Source of the DNA: Coriobacteriaceae bacterium
GTDB taxonomy: Bacteria; Actinomycetota; Coriobacteriia; Coriobacteriales; Coriobacteriaceae
Direction: 5' to 3'
Assembly (NCBI GenBank): GCA_025757745.1
Contig: CP107217.1
Location: 496,001 to 560,000, forward strand
DNA: 64,000 nt
Numbering within the stretch: the first letter of the stretch is position 1; the number at the start of each line of letters is the position of its first letter. This document shows, piece by piece, positions 8,439 through 15,648 of the stretch. The notes under the pieces were generated by a model. The model saw only the letters and a program-made list of their open reading frames with translations. It was not told the DNA's origin and ran no database searches. The position numbers and the translations under genes are program-made.

Positions 8439-10101
8439 GAAAGTTTGCTCCTTCCCGATCTTGTTTGCGCTGCTTGCCCTCCTGATCGGCACCTGCGCGG
8501 TTGTGTTCCCCGCATCCGCGCAGGCCGCGCCGACCTCGACCGGTTCCATCACGGTGAGCGGTACCGTGGCGAGCAGCTACAACGCCTACCAGATCTTTAG
8601 CGCCAACGTCGTCGACGGCGACAGCGACGCCAAGATCGCCACCGACCTTGTCTGGGCAAGTGGCGCCGTGCGCGACGCCGCGCTGCCCGTGCTGCACAGC
8701 GCCGGCATGCCCAATTCCCAGACCACCGCGCAGGAAGCTGCCGAGTGGCTCAACACCGATTCCCACCTTACGAGCGCGCTGAGCGCACAGCTCGCTCGTT
8801 CCCTTCAGAGCTCTGGCGCCGTGTCCGTGGCCCTTAACGCGGGCACGACGGCCGAGCTGTCCTGTGGCTACTGGCTCATCGTCGCCAAAGACGACGCCAT
8901 CTCCCAAAACGAGGCCGGCACCGCGCCGATCATGGCCCTGGTCGGCGGCAGCGCCGTCACCGTCAAGCCCAAGGCCGCGACCCCCAAGGTGGCCAAGCAC
9001 GTGCTGGAGGACAGCACCGCCGCATGGCAGAAGGCCGCCGACGCCACGGTCGCCGACGACCTGTACTGGCGGCTCTCGGCCACGGTCCCGGCGGGTCTTA
9101 CCGTCTACGACACCTATACGGTGCAGTTCGTCGACACCATGGGCGCGGGGCTCGACCCCTCCAAGGTCGCCGAGAGCATGCATGTGTACGTGGCGACGGG
9201 CGCGGACGGCGGCTTCGACGCCGTCGCCGCCGGCAAGGACGGACGCGCCGGCACTAAGGCCGCGAAGGGCTGGACCGACATCACGGCCCAGTGCGCCACC
9301 AAGGTAGCGGCGGACGGCAAGACCTTCACCGTGCGCACCGGCGACCTGATCGCCGCGCTCGGCGGGGCCGACGCCTTTACCGCGGGCGCCCGCGTGGTCG
9401 CCGTGTACAATGCGCCGCTCAACAGCGCGTGCAACCACGGCATCGCGAAGGGCAACCCCAACGAGGTCTACCTGCGCTACCCGCGCTCTCCCTTTGCCGA
9501 CCAGTCCGGCGACGCCGGCTTCACCCGCACGCCGAGCGACGATGCGTGCGCCTACACCTGGGATCTCGCGCTCACCAAGCGCGGCAGCGACGGCGACAAA
9601 CCGCTGCCCGGGGCGGTCCTGAGCATCGCCGACGACCGCGGCCGCACGCTAGCGGCCGACGGCACGTGGGATGCGCAAGGCAAGGCCACCGTCACCACGG
9701 GCGAGGACGGCCGCGTGACCGTCTCGGGCGTGGACTCGGGCAAGCTGGAGGTCTGCGAGCCCAAGGCGCCCAAGGGCTACACCGCCTTCGAGGGCACGCG
9801 CTGCGTGACGGTCAAGGCCGAGGGCCTGGACGTCGACCAGGTGGCCGCCGCCAAGCCCAAGCTCACCATCACGGCCGAGTCGCCCCTGCGCGCCGACAGC
9901 GCGGACGGGTCGACGGGCAGCCTGGAGGCGTCGCTCATCAACGCGCCCACCGGCACACCCCCTAGCATTACCACCGGAGGCTTTATGCCCTCGACTGGCG
10001 ATATGGCAATGTACGCCGCGGCCGCCGCAGCGGTCGCCGGAGCCGCGCTCATTGTGGTCGCGCTCCTGGTCAAGCGGGGAGGTGGCAGCCATAAAGAGTA
10101 G
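8431..10101 (+). CDS. Pilin subunit with D2 isopeptide domain, MPSTG sorting signal
   Basis: 556-residue LPXTG-family pilin. Start GTG 8431 is preceded by GGGAGG (8417-8422); a longer upstream frame would lie inside the adhesin gene. Signal peptide ~1-32 ends AQA/AP. The N-terminal domain begins GSITVSGTVASSYNAYQIF, shared with the pilin at 10210. It is followed by a fimbrial isopeptide-formation D2 domain (YDTYTVQFVDTMGAGLD), a third domain with an E-box-like LEVCEPKAPKGY, and the signal MPSTG (519-523, a variant of LPXTG) with helix and KRGGGSHKE tail. GC content is visibly higher than in both flanking pilus genes. It could be the basal or ancillary subunit; the role order within the pilus is inference. 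Confidence 0.83.
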   Translation: MNKKVCSFPILFALLALLIGTCAVVFPASAQAAPTSTGSITVSGTVASSYNAYQIFSANVVDGDSDAKIATDLVWASGAVRDAALPVLHSAGMPNSQTTAQEAAEWLNTDSHLTSALSAQLARSLQSSGAVSVALNAGTTAELSCGYWLIVAKDDAISQNEAGTAPIMALVGGSAVTVKPKAATPKVAKHVLEDSTAAWQKAADATVADDLYWRLSATVPAGLTVYDTYTVQFVDTMGAGLDPSKVAESMHVYVATGADGGFDAVAAGKDGRAGTKAAKGWTDITAQCATKVAADGKTFTVRTGDLIAALGGADAFTAGARVVAVYNAPLNSACNHGIAKGNPNEVYLRYPRSPFADQSGDAGFTRTPSDDACAYTWDLALTKRGSDGDKPLPGAVLSIADDRGRTLAADGTWDAQGKATVTTGEDGRVTVSGVDSGKLEVCEPKAPKGYTAFEGTRCVTVKAEGLDVDQVAAAKPKLTITAESPLRADSADGSTGSLEASLINAPTGTPPSITTGGFMPSTGDMAMYAAAAAAVAGAALIVVALLVKRGGGSHKE

Positions 10102-10209
10102 CTGGCAGCCCCACAGAGAGCGGGGCGAGACGTAGCGAAGCAGATGCTAAGACACAGACAGATGATGACCGATCGAATGAGAATCAAACGGAAAACGGAG
10201 GAAAAGAAG

Positions 10210-12015
10210 ATGAGCATGAGCAAGAACATCGCACGCCTGGCAGTAACCGCCGGCCTCACAGCAGCGCTGAGCTTCGGCGGTGTCATGGCCCCGGTGACCA
10301 TGGCGTTTGCTGAGGATGGTGCGACGGGCAGCATCACGATCAACCAGGTCAATGGTAACGAGAGCACCAAGTTCAAGGCGTATCAGATCTTCAAGGCAAC
10401 GGTGACCGACAAGACGGAGGGCAAGATTGCTCAGAACATCGAGTGGACTAACTCCGATCTTGGCAACAAAGTGATTAGTGCCATCGAGGGCTGGAGCGGC
10501 TACAATGCACCCAGTGTGACTAAACTTCCCACGAAGCCCACGGCTCAGGATGTCGCCGAATTCCTTATGGCGAACGCGGGTGGTCCGATTGCGGGTTCAG
10601 CTGACGGAACTACTAAGGGGACGCGAGTCGCTACTGATAATGTTCTCTACGCAGTCGCGAATGCCGTAAAGAATGAGACTCCGACCGCTTCTGGTATTTC
10701 AGCTGGACAGCCTTGGAATGCTACCGCCGGATCTGGTTATTACTTGTTTGTGACCGACGATAGTAGCCTGGTGGCCAGCAATAAGAACACCGGCACGTCT
10801 CCCATCTTTGCAGTCGTGGGTGGTAGTGCCGTGACCGTTTATGAGAAGACCAACATCCCAACGGTTGAGAAAAAGGTCCTCGACGATTCTAAGGTGACGG
10901 GCACTGCCATTACTGGGGAGGACGAGGCCAATTGGAAGGATGCGGCCGACTCCCAGATCGGTCAGGTAGTGAACTATAAGCTAACCGGTACGATCGCAGA
11001 TAACTACGCCAGCTATGACTCTTATTCCTATAAGTTTAAGGATACGCTGGAGAAGGGTCTTGACTACGTCGATGGCTCGCTTAGCGTTTATGCACTGAAC
11101 GGTGATGCATATACCGAGATTGCTCCGGCTAGCTACGGTGTGACTAAACCCTCTGATTCCAGGCGTGACCTGGTAGTCGATTTTAGTAAGGGCGAAAAGG
11201 GTCTGAAGTCGGCCACCGCGAAAGATGACGGACCGCTTACGATCGATGCCAACACCAAGATTGTTGTCTTCTACCAGGCAAAGCTCAACGCAAAGGCGGT
11301 TATTGCAGGGGCCAACAACGGGCTGGAGGGCAACCCCAATACTGTTACGCTCGAGTATTCTAACAACCCCATGGTCGCAGGCACTGGCACCTCGGCGCCC
11401 GACACCGTCGTGGACTATACCTACGGCCTTCAGATTAATAAGGTTGACTTGGGCACCGAAGCAGCTCTCGAGGGCGCGCAATTTACCATCACGACCACAG
11501 GTGATGAGAATAACGGGGTGAAATACGTCGCGAAGAACGGTACGTTGAGTGATGACGAGGTTGTTTTAACGACGAACGAGAAGGGCCTCATTCAGCTTAC
11601 CGGTCTTGATGCTGGTACCTATACTGTGACCGAGAAAAACGCCCCCAATGGCTATACCGCGGTTTCGTCTTTCGAATTTACGATTGATCCGACAATTAAT
11701 GATGAGGAGGGCCAGGGCTACAAGCTGACAAAGCTTGAGGGAAGGCTTGATAACAAGGGTCAGAACGACAACGTCATCTCTGGCCTCACCGACGGAAATT
11801 CTGGCGACAACAAGCTGACGAAGAAGGACGGATCGGAGAAGAATGCCGATGGTACCTTCAACATCACCGTTGGCGATACCAAGCAGGTTGGCCTCCCGCT
11901 GACCGGTCTCAACGGCGTGACCTTCACTTGGATCGCTGGTGGCGCGGTTCTGTGCATCGGTGTGGCGCACCTCATCCGCAGCCGTAAGCAGGCCGAGGAG
12001 TCCGAGCAGGAGTAA
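10210..12015 (+). CDS. Major pilin (backbone) with D2 isopeptide domain, LPLTG sorting signal
   Basis: 601-residue pilin. ATG 10210 has GGAGG at 10197-10201; upstream in-frame Met codons lack a ribosome site. Signal peptide ~1-35 (cut near AFA/ED). Domain 1 begins GSITINQVNGNE. A D2 isopeptide domain contains YDSYSYKFKDTLEKGLDY and the NTVTLEYSNNP strand. A Cna-B-like domain has the E-box YTVTEKNAPNGY (~residue 470), expected to drive lysine-asparagine isopeptide bonds. LPLTG (562-566) precedes a hydrophobic helix and RSRKQ tail. It is read as the backbone because it carries the most canonical motifs and is followed by a strong terminator. Codon use is more AT-rich than in the pilin just upstream. 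Class C sortase at 12559 is the expected polymerase. Confidence 0.85.
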   Translation: MSMSKNIARLAVTAGLTAALSFGGVMAPVTMAFAEDGATGSITINQVNGNESTKFKAYQIFKATVTDKTEGKIAQNIEWTNSDLGNKVISAIEGWSGYNAPSVTKLPTKPTAQDVAEFLMANAGGPIAGSADGTTKGTRVATDNVLYAVANAVKNETPTASGISAGQPWNATAGSGYYLFVTDDSSLVASNKNTGTSPIFAVVGGSAVTVYEKTNIPTVEKKVLDDSKVTGTAITGEDEANWKDAADSQIGQVVNYKLTGTIADNYASYDSYSYKFKDTLEKGLDYVDGSLSVYALNGDAYTEIAPASYGVTKPSDSRRDLVVDFSKGEKGLKSATAKDDGPLTIDANTKIVVFYQAKLNAKAVIAGANNGLEGNPNTVTLEYSNNPMVAGTGTSAPDTVVDYTYGLQINKVDLGTEAALEGAQFTITTTGDENNGVKYVAKNGTLSDDEVVLTTNEKGLIQLTGLDAGTYTVTEKNAPNGYTAVSSFEFTIDPTINDEEGQGYKLTKLEGRLDNKGQNDNVISGLTDGNSGDNKLTKKDGSEKNADGTFNITVGDTKQVGLPLTGLNGVTFTWIAGGAVLCIGVAHLIRSRKQAEESEQE

Positions 12016-12116
12016 CGCTCACCCACCCATCCCTTTGGCAGGTGGGATGTGATGGCCATGAGACTTGCGGACACTTTTCTCGTCCATCGACGTTCTTGCT
12101 TTGCCATTCTCTTTAC

Positions 12117-12154
12117 GGGGCAGACTCCGCACTGGAGTCTGCCCCGTTCTTTTT
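12117..12154 (+). terminator. Rho-independent terminator of the pilin genes
   Basis: Perfect stem GGGGCAGACTCC / GGAGTCTGCCCC (12117-12145) with a 5-base loop, followed by GTTCTTTTT. It separates the pilins from the sortase transcript. Confidence 0.9.
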
Positions 12155-12272
12155 GGACAACGCAGGCAGCCTCCATCGTCCGATGCGGGCTCGATCGTCA
12201 TCGCGTTTCTTGACTCGTATGAGGTTCGGTTTAGGGTCCGTAGGCGCACGCGCGGTGCGGACGGTAGAAGGC

Positions 12273-12427
12273 ATTTGCGCCGTAACAAGCGCAAATAAGA
12301 ATGCCCGGGGTTCGGAGCCCGGGCATTTAACAACGTCGGAAACTGGTCGCCCGCGCTCCTAAGTACTTACGCGGGGTGCGTCGTTTCCTGTAGCTATTGT
12401 ATCCCGAATCGCCCCGCCGATTCGGGA
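12273..12427. other. Cluster of four consecutive hairpins, candidate structured RNA
   Basis: Between the pilin terminator and the sortase gene, four perfect stems follow each other. H1: ATTTGCGC/GCGCAAAT (12273-12296). H2: ATGCCCGGG/CCCGGGCAT (12301-12326). H3: GGAAAC/GTTTCC enclosing CCCGCG/CGCGGG with paired internal loops and a 14-base apical loop (12338-12388). H4: TCCCGAATCG/CGATTCGGGA (12402-12427). On the minus strand a TACAAT box lies just before H3, and H2 is followed by a weak U-rich stretch. On the plus strand H4 is followed by CATTTT. The strand and function are unknown; no conserved family was recognised. Confidence 0.5.
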
Positions 12428-12558
12428 CATTTTGAAAACTCAAATGCAGGCCCATGCTCGCGCTGCGCAATGCTGCCAAGCTGCGTTGTCCGGCGTGGAA
12501 GCTCGCAATTCGGCTATTATTTGTTTAGACAACTTGAGTTGTAGAGGAGTGACCGGCG

Positions 12559-13497
12559 ATGGTGCAGGGCGCCAAACATATGAAGAGCAATAACGCCGCG
12601 GTCAACGGCGGCTCAAGCCCTCAGCCCAAACCTCAACCAAAGCCCAAGCGCCGTCGCAAGCGGCTGCCGCGCTGGGCCGACCGCCTCATCACCATCGTCA
12701 TCATCCTTATTGGCGTGGGCCTTATGACCTGGCCGTGGATCTTGGACCGGCTCGAGGCCTCGGGCGTGTTCAACCAGATCAGCACCGTGTCCAGCACCGT
12801 GGACGCGCTGTCTGCCGAGGAGCGCGAGCGCATCCTGCTCCAGGCGCGCTCCTTTAACGAGCAGCTGGCGGGCGAGGCCACCGAGCTTCCCGCCGACCAG
12901 ATCGAGCCCTATGCCCAGCAGCTCATCTTTGACCGCGACCCCATGATGAGCTGGGTCGAGATCCCCTCCATCGACGTGAGCATGCCCATCTACCACGGCA
13001 CGAGCGAGGAAGTCCTTATGGCGGGCGTCGGGCACTTGGAAGGCACGAGCCTGCCGGTGGGCGGCACCTCGACGCATTGCGTGCTCACCGCGCACTCGGG
13101 CATGCGCAACTTGAGCATGTTCGACGACATCCATTCGCTGGAGCCCGGCGACCTGGTGCTGCTGCACACCATGAACAAGACACTCGCCTACAAGATGGTG
13201 GACTCCGAGGTGGTGCTGCCCGAGGAGATGGAGTCGCTGACCATCGAGCCCGGCGCCGACAAGGTGACGCTCGTCACCTGCACGCCCTACGGCGTGAACG
13301 ACCACCGCCTGCTGGTGCATTGCGTGCGCACCAAGTACAACAAGAAGGACGTCGACAAGCAAAAGTCGCTGGCCGGTCGCCACTGGGGCAAGCGCGAGTT
13401 TGCCGTGCTCATCGTGGTCGTGGCCATTGTGCTGTTGCTGCTGGACATCGTGATCCACGCGATCCGCAAGCGCCGCAAGGCCAAGGCCTCGGCATAG
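12559..13497 (+). CDS. Class C (pilin-polymerising) sortase
   Basis: 312-residue membrane transpeptidase that cleaves LPXTG-type motifs of pilins and links subunits to each other. Layout: basic proline-rich cytoplasmic tail (~1-40), membrane helix (~41-61), extracellular catalytic domain, C-terminal helix (~281-302) and basic tail. The two helices are typical of class C. Catalytic residues are His179 (LTAHSGM), Cys241 (TLVTCTPYG) and Arg250 (NDHRLLV). Substrate-side motifs include WVEIPSIDVSMPIYHG. No clear DPF/DPW lid motif is seen; FDRDPMMSW at ~125-132 is the nearest. GAGGAG (12544-12549) supports ATG 12559. Its partners are the LPLSG, MPSTG and LPLTG proteins upstream; a separate promoter after 12154 is likely. 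Confidence 0.92.
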   Translation: MVQGAKHMKSNNAAVNGGSSPQPKPQPKPKRRRKRLPRWADRLITIVIILIGVGLMTWPWILDRLEASGVFNQISTVSSTVDALSAEERERILLQARSFNEQLAGEATELPADQIEPYAQQLIFDRDPMMSWVEIPSIDVSMPIYHGTSEEVLMAGVGHLEGTSLPVGGTSTHCVLTAHSGMRNLSMFDDIHSLEPGDLVLLHTMNKTLAYKMVDSEVVLPEEMESLTIEPGADKVTLVTCTPYGVNDHRLLVHCVRTKYNKKDVDKQKSLAGRHWGKREFAVLIVVVAIVLLLLDIVIHAIRKRRKAKASA

Positions 13498-13510
13498 GAC
13501 ATTCTTCAGA

Positions 13511-13545
13511 ACCACCACAAAGGGGACAGGCACCTTTGTGGTGGT
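13511..13545. repeat. Palindromic repeat (CCACCACAAAGG type)
   Basis: Perfect 13-bp arms ACCACCACAAAGG (13511-13523) and the complement at 13533-13545, core GGACAGGCA identical to the copy at 2074. It lies 13 bases after the sortase stop. Confidence 0.85.
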
Positions 13546-13555
13546 CGGGGCTTCC

Positions 13556-13620
13556 AAACCATCGCAACATTCGATGAAAATCGCGATTTTGACGAAAAGC
13601 GTCGAATGTTGTGATGGTTT
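13556..13620. repeat. 65-bp palindrome, family with AAACCATCACAACATTCG arms (copy 2)
   Basis: Arms 13556-13573 and 13603-13620, 17 of 18 positions complementary, with ATCGCGAT in the loop as in copy 1 (3563-3627). It is only ten bases from the repeat at 13511, forming the same pair of elements as at 3563-3679 but in the opposite order. Confidence 0.8.
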
Positions 13621-13680
13621 TCATTATGGACGGCGCGGTTTTCATTGTGGGCGGGACGGTTTTCGCTGTGGGCGGTGCGG
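13618..13680 (+). repeat. Three 21-bp tandem repeats
   Basis: Units 13618-13638, 13639-13659 and 13660-13680 share the pattern TTTTC-TTGTGGGCGG-CGG with a few changes; a fourth partial unit starts at 13681. The rest of the gap up to gatC (13681-13822) shows no gene. Confidence 0.7.
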
Positions 13681-13822
13681 TTTCGCTGCAGAACCGCCAG
13701 CCTGCCGCCTGCCAACCGCCGCCCTCGTTACGTTTTCGCTGCATTTGGGTAAAGCGCCTGCTCCAAGCCGGCGTTGCCTTGTATACTAAAGCGGTTTAAC
13801 TGTTATGCGGAAGGGAGCGCCT

Positions 13823-14134
13823 ATGGCACTCAGCGAGAAAGACGTGCGCGGCATCGCCGAGTACGCAAAGATCGCACTGACCGATGACGAGCTCACCCAG
13901 ATGACGTCCTACATGAACGACGCCGTCCAGATGCTCGAGCCCGTCTTGCAATATGACTTGCCCGACGTGGAGCCCACGTTCCATCCTATTGGAAGCCTGT
14001 CCAACGTGATGGGCGACGACCTGCGCGAGCCCGAGCGCGACCTGCCGCTCGACGTTGCGCTCGAAAACGCCGGCAGCGCGCGCGAGCGTTACTTCCGCGT
14101 GCCGTCCATTTTGAGAGAGGGGGAGAGCGAGTAA
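13823..14134 (+). CDS. gatC: Asp-tRNA(Asn)/Glu-tRNA(Gln) amidotransferase subunit C
   Basis: 103-residue small subunit that holds GatA and GatB together in the amidotransferase turning misacylated Glu-tRNA(Gln) (and Asp-tRNA(Asn)) into the correct aminoacyl-tRNA. Family features: N-terminal LSEKDVRGIAEYAKIALTDDEL, the central helix MNDAVQMLEPVLQYDL, and the C-terminal REPERDLPLDVALENAGSARERYFRVPSIL that wraps GatA. ATG 13823 is preferred over 13805 because GGAAGGGA lies ten bases before it and homologues start with a short leader. Its TAA overlaps the gatA ATG by one base (TAATG), so translation is coupled. Confidence 0.93.
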   Translation: MALSEKDVRGIAEYAKIALTDDELTQMTSYMNDAVQMLEPVLQYDLPDVEPTFHPIGSLSNVMGDDLREPERDLPLDVALENAGSARERYFRVPSILREGESE

Positions 14135-15648
14135 TGGCGCTAAGCTTCGATTCCCTTACCGCCGCCCAGATTGCCGCGGGCGTTGCCGCCGGCGACTTTA
14201 CCGCTACCGAGGTGGCCCAGGCCTCCCTTGCCGCCATCGAGGCGCGCGAGGGCGGGGTCCAGGCATTCCTGCAGGTGGCGCCCGAGCTCGCGCTCGAGGC
14301 CGCCGCGCGCGTGGACGCCGACCGTGCCGCAGGCAAGCCGCTGCCCCCGCTCGCGGGCGTGCCGCTGGCCATCAAGGACAACATGAACCTCGTGGGCACG
14401 CGCACCACCTGCGCTTCCCGCATGCTCGAGAACTACCAGAGCGTCTACACCGCCACCTGCGTCCAGCGCATGCTGGATGCCGGCTGCCTGCCCATGGGCA
14501 AGGCCAACATGGACGAGTTTGCCTTTGGCAGCTCCACCGAGAGCTCGGCGTTCCACCGCACCAACAACCCCTGGGATACCGAGCGTGTGCCCGGCGGCTC
14601 CTCGGGCGGCTCCGCTGCAGCCGTCGCCGCGGGCGAGGTCGCGCTCTCGCTGGGCTCGGACACCGGCGGCTCCATTCGCCAGCCGGCGTCGCTGTGCGGC
14701 GTGGTGGGCTTTAAGCCCACGTATGGCGCCGTGAGCCGTTACGGCGTGGTTGCCTTTGGCTCGTCGCTCGACCAGGTGGGGCCCTTCGGCCGCACGGTCG
14801 AGGATGTCGCGCTGGCCATGAACGCGCTTACCGGCGCGGGCCACGATCCGTACGATTGCACCAGCCAGGATTGCGCTGTCGACTTTACCGAGCATCTCAA
14901 CGACAACATCGAGGGTAAGCGCGTGGGCATCATCCCCGCGTTTATGGAGGCCGAGGGTCTGACGCCCGAGGTCAAGGCCGCTGTTCAGCGCGCCGCCCAG
15001 GAGCTGCAGAACCAGGGTGCCGAGCTCGTGGAGGTCGACCTGCCGCACCTGGATGCCGCCATCGCCGCTTACTACGTCATCGGCCCGGCCGAGGCGTTCT
15101 CCAACTTGGCCCGTTTCGACGGCATTCGCTACGGCTATCAGGAGGAGGGCTGCGCCAACCTGTCCGACCAGAGCTCGCTCTCTCGCGCCCACGGCTTTGG
15201 CGCCGAGGCCAAGCGCCGTCAGATGCTCGGCGCCTACCTGCTGAGCTCGGGCGTGTACGACAAGTACTACTACGCTGCGCAAAAGGCCCGCACGCTCATC
15301 ACGCAGGACTACGACGCCGCGTATGCCAAGGTGGACACCATCCTCATGCCCGCCTCGCCGCGCACGGCCTTTAAGTTTGGCGAGATCAGCGACCCCACGC
15401 AGATGTACCTCTCCGATCTGTACACCATCTCGCTCAACATCTGCGGTAACGGTGGCATCTCGGTGCCGCTGGGCCTGGGCGAGGATACGCAGCTGCCCGT
15501 TTCTGCCCAGCTGGTGGGTCCGGCCTTTAAGGACCGTCAGCTGCTCACGTTTGCCCGCGCCCTGGAGCGCGGCTTTGCCGATACCGCCACGGGTGCGCCC
15601 GCGCTATCCGTCGCGCCCGATTTTGCCGGGAAGGGAGGCGAGCTGTAA
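14134..15648 (+). CDS. gatA: Asp-tRNA(Asn)/Glu-tRNA(Gln) amidotransferase subunit A
   Basis: 504-residue amidase-signature subunit that releases ammonia from glutamine for GatB. The Ser-cisSer-Lys triad is visible: Lys in LAIKDNMN, and the serines in GGSSGGSAAAVAAGEV and SLGSDTGGSIRQPASLCG. The length is typical. It overlaps gatC by one base at the start and gatB by one base at the stop (TAATG again). Codon use is strongly GC-biased like the flanking genes. The complex implies that the organism makes Gln-tRNA indirectly. Confidence 0.97.
   Translation: MALSFDSLTAAQIAAGVAAGDFTATEVAQASLAAIEAREGGVQAFLQVAPELALEAAARVDADRAAGKPLPPLAGVPLAIKDNMNLVGTRTTCASRMLENYQSVYTATCVQRMLDAGCLPMGKANMDEFAFGSSTESSAFHRTNNPWDTERVPGGSSGGSAAAVAAGEVALSLGSDTGGSIRQPASLCGVVGFKPTYGAVSRYGVVAFGSSLDQVGPFGRTVEDVALAMNALTGAGHDPYDCTSQDCAVDFTEHLNDNIEGKRVGIIPAFMEAEGLTPEVKAAVQRAAQELQNQGAELVEVDLPHLDAAIAAYYVIGPAEAFSNLARFDGIRYGYQEEGCANLSDQSSLSRAHGFGAEAKRRQMLGAYLLSSGVYDKYYYAAQKARTLITQDYDAAYAKVDTILMPASPRTAFKFGEISDPTQMYLSDLYTISLNICGNGGISVPLGLGEDTQLPVSAQLVGPAFKDRQLLTFARALERGFADTATGAPALSVAPDFAGKGGEL

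Noticed and set aside
12019..12333. Minus-strand 104-codon frame between pilin and sortase
   Set aside because: Runs through two hairpins, has no ribosome site and no recognisable sequence features of a protein.
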